Positions 5,067 to 5,099 of a DNA stretch of 5,099 nt are shown here, piece by piece; position 1 is the stretch's first letter; every line of letters starts with the position of its first letter. The stretch is from Candidatus Blautia intestinipullorum (GTDB lineage Bacteria > Bacillota > Clostridia > Lachnospirales > Lachnospiraceae), in the NCBI GenBank assembly GCA_019120475.1, contig DWVA01000279.1, positions 1 through 5,099 on the forward strand, given 5' to 3'. The notes beneath the pieces were generated by a model that worked only from the letters and a program-made list of their open reading frames with translations, was not told the origin of the DNA and did no database searches. The position numbers were made by a program, and so were the translations under genes.

Positions 5067-5099
5067 ATGACAGTTTGGGAAGAACTGAAAGCCAGGGGC
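5067..5099 (+). CDS. tyrS: Tyrosyl-tRNA synthetase, N-terminal 11 codons only (cut by window end)
   Basis: The 11 codons read MTVWEELKARG, which matches the usual N-terminus of bacterial TyrS (M-T-hydrophobic-aromatic-E/D-ELK-x-RG). TyrS charges tRNA-Tyr with tyrosine in the cytoplasm. The catalytic HIGH-like and KMSKS motifs lie beyond the window, so the identity rests on this short match plus the T-box with a TAC specifier, which independently predicts a tyrosine-related gene. A strong AGGAGG six bases upstream supports the start. It is separated from the polysaccharide operon by its own promoter and terminator-controlled leader. Confidence 0.88.
   Translation, partial: MTVWEELKARG

Noticed and set aside
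1..5099. CRISPR array, insertion sequence, tRNA, rRNA or phage genes
   Set aside because: No regularly spaced repeats, transposase or integrase motifs, terminal inverted repeats or tRNA/rRNA-like sequences were seen.

Overview
The window reads as chromosomal DNA of a low-to-moderate GC Gram-positive bacterium of the Firmicutes, most likely a clostridial (Lachnospiraceae-like) gut or rumen organism. The signs are strong AGGAGG-type ribosome binding sites, sigma-A type promoters, a T-box riboswitch upstream of tyrosyl-tRNA synthetase, and a Gram-positive split tyrosine phosphorelay (separate membrane adaptor and kinase). The family placement is an inference from protein style.

Positions 1-168 are non-coding and hold a convincing promoter (TTGCAA, 17 bp, TATAAT), so the operon very probably starts inside the window. 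Five genes follow on the + strand with almost no spacing: a CpsB/YwqE-type PHP-fold phosphotyrosine phosphatase (169-912), a CpsC/CapA-type Wzz-domain membrane adaptor (914-1660), a CpsD/CapB-type BY-kinase with a C-terminal tyrosine cluster (1663-2352), a membrane-anchored extracellular protein with two bacterial Ig-like (DUF5011-like) modules around an acidic linker (2373-3146), and a three-TM LytR-CpsA-Psr (LCP) protein (3169-4695). Together they form a control and attachment module for a surface polysaccharide. Adaptor and kinase regulate chain synthesis and length through cycles of tyrosine phosphorylation, the phosphatase resets the kinase, and the LCP enzyme attaches the finished glycan to the cell wall. 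The Ig-like protein is the least understood member.

Positions 4696-5066 are non-coding and dense in regulation: a long hairpin without a T-tract just after the LCP stop, a near-consensus promoter (TTGACA, 17 bp, TATACT), and a full T-box leader with a TAC (Tyr) specifier codon, antiterminator and terminator that can both be drawn base by base. The window ends with the first 11 codons of tyrS (5067-5099). No glycosyltransferase, flippase or polymerase gene is present and tyrS follows directly, so the phosphorelay appears as a stand-alone block at least on its 3' side.

The most notable points are the Ig-like protein embedded in the phosphorelay operon, a 14-base exact direct repeat over two ribosome binding sites that flanks the CpsC-CpsD-Ig block, and a 10-base identity in the T-box leader that allows an alternative pairing between Stem I and the antiterminator.
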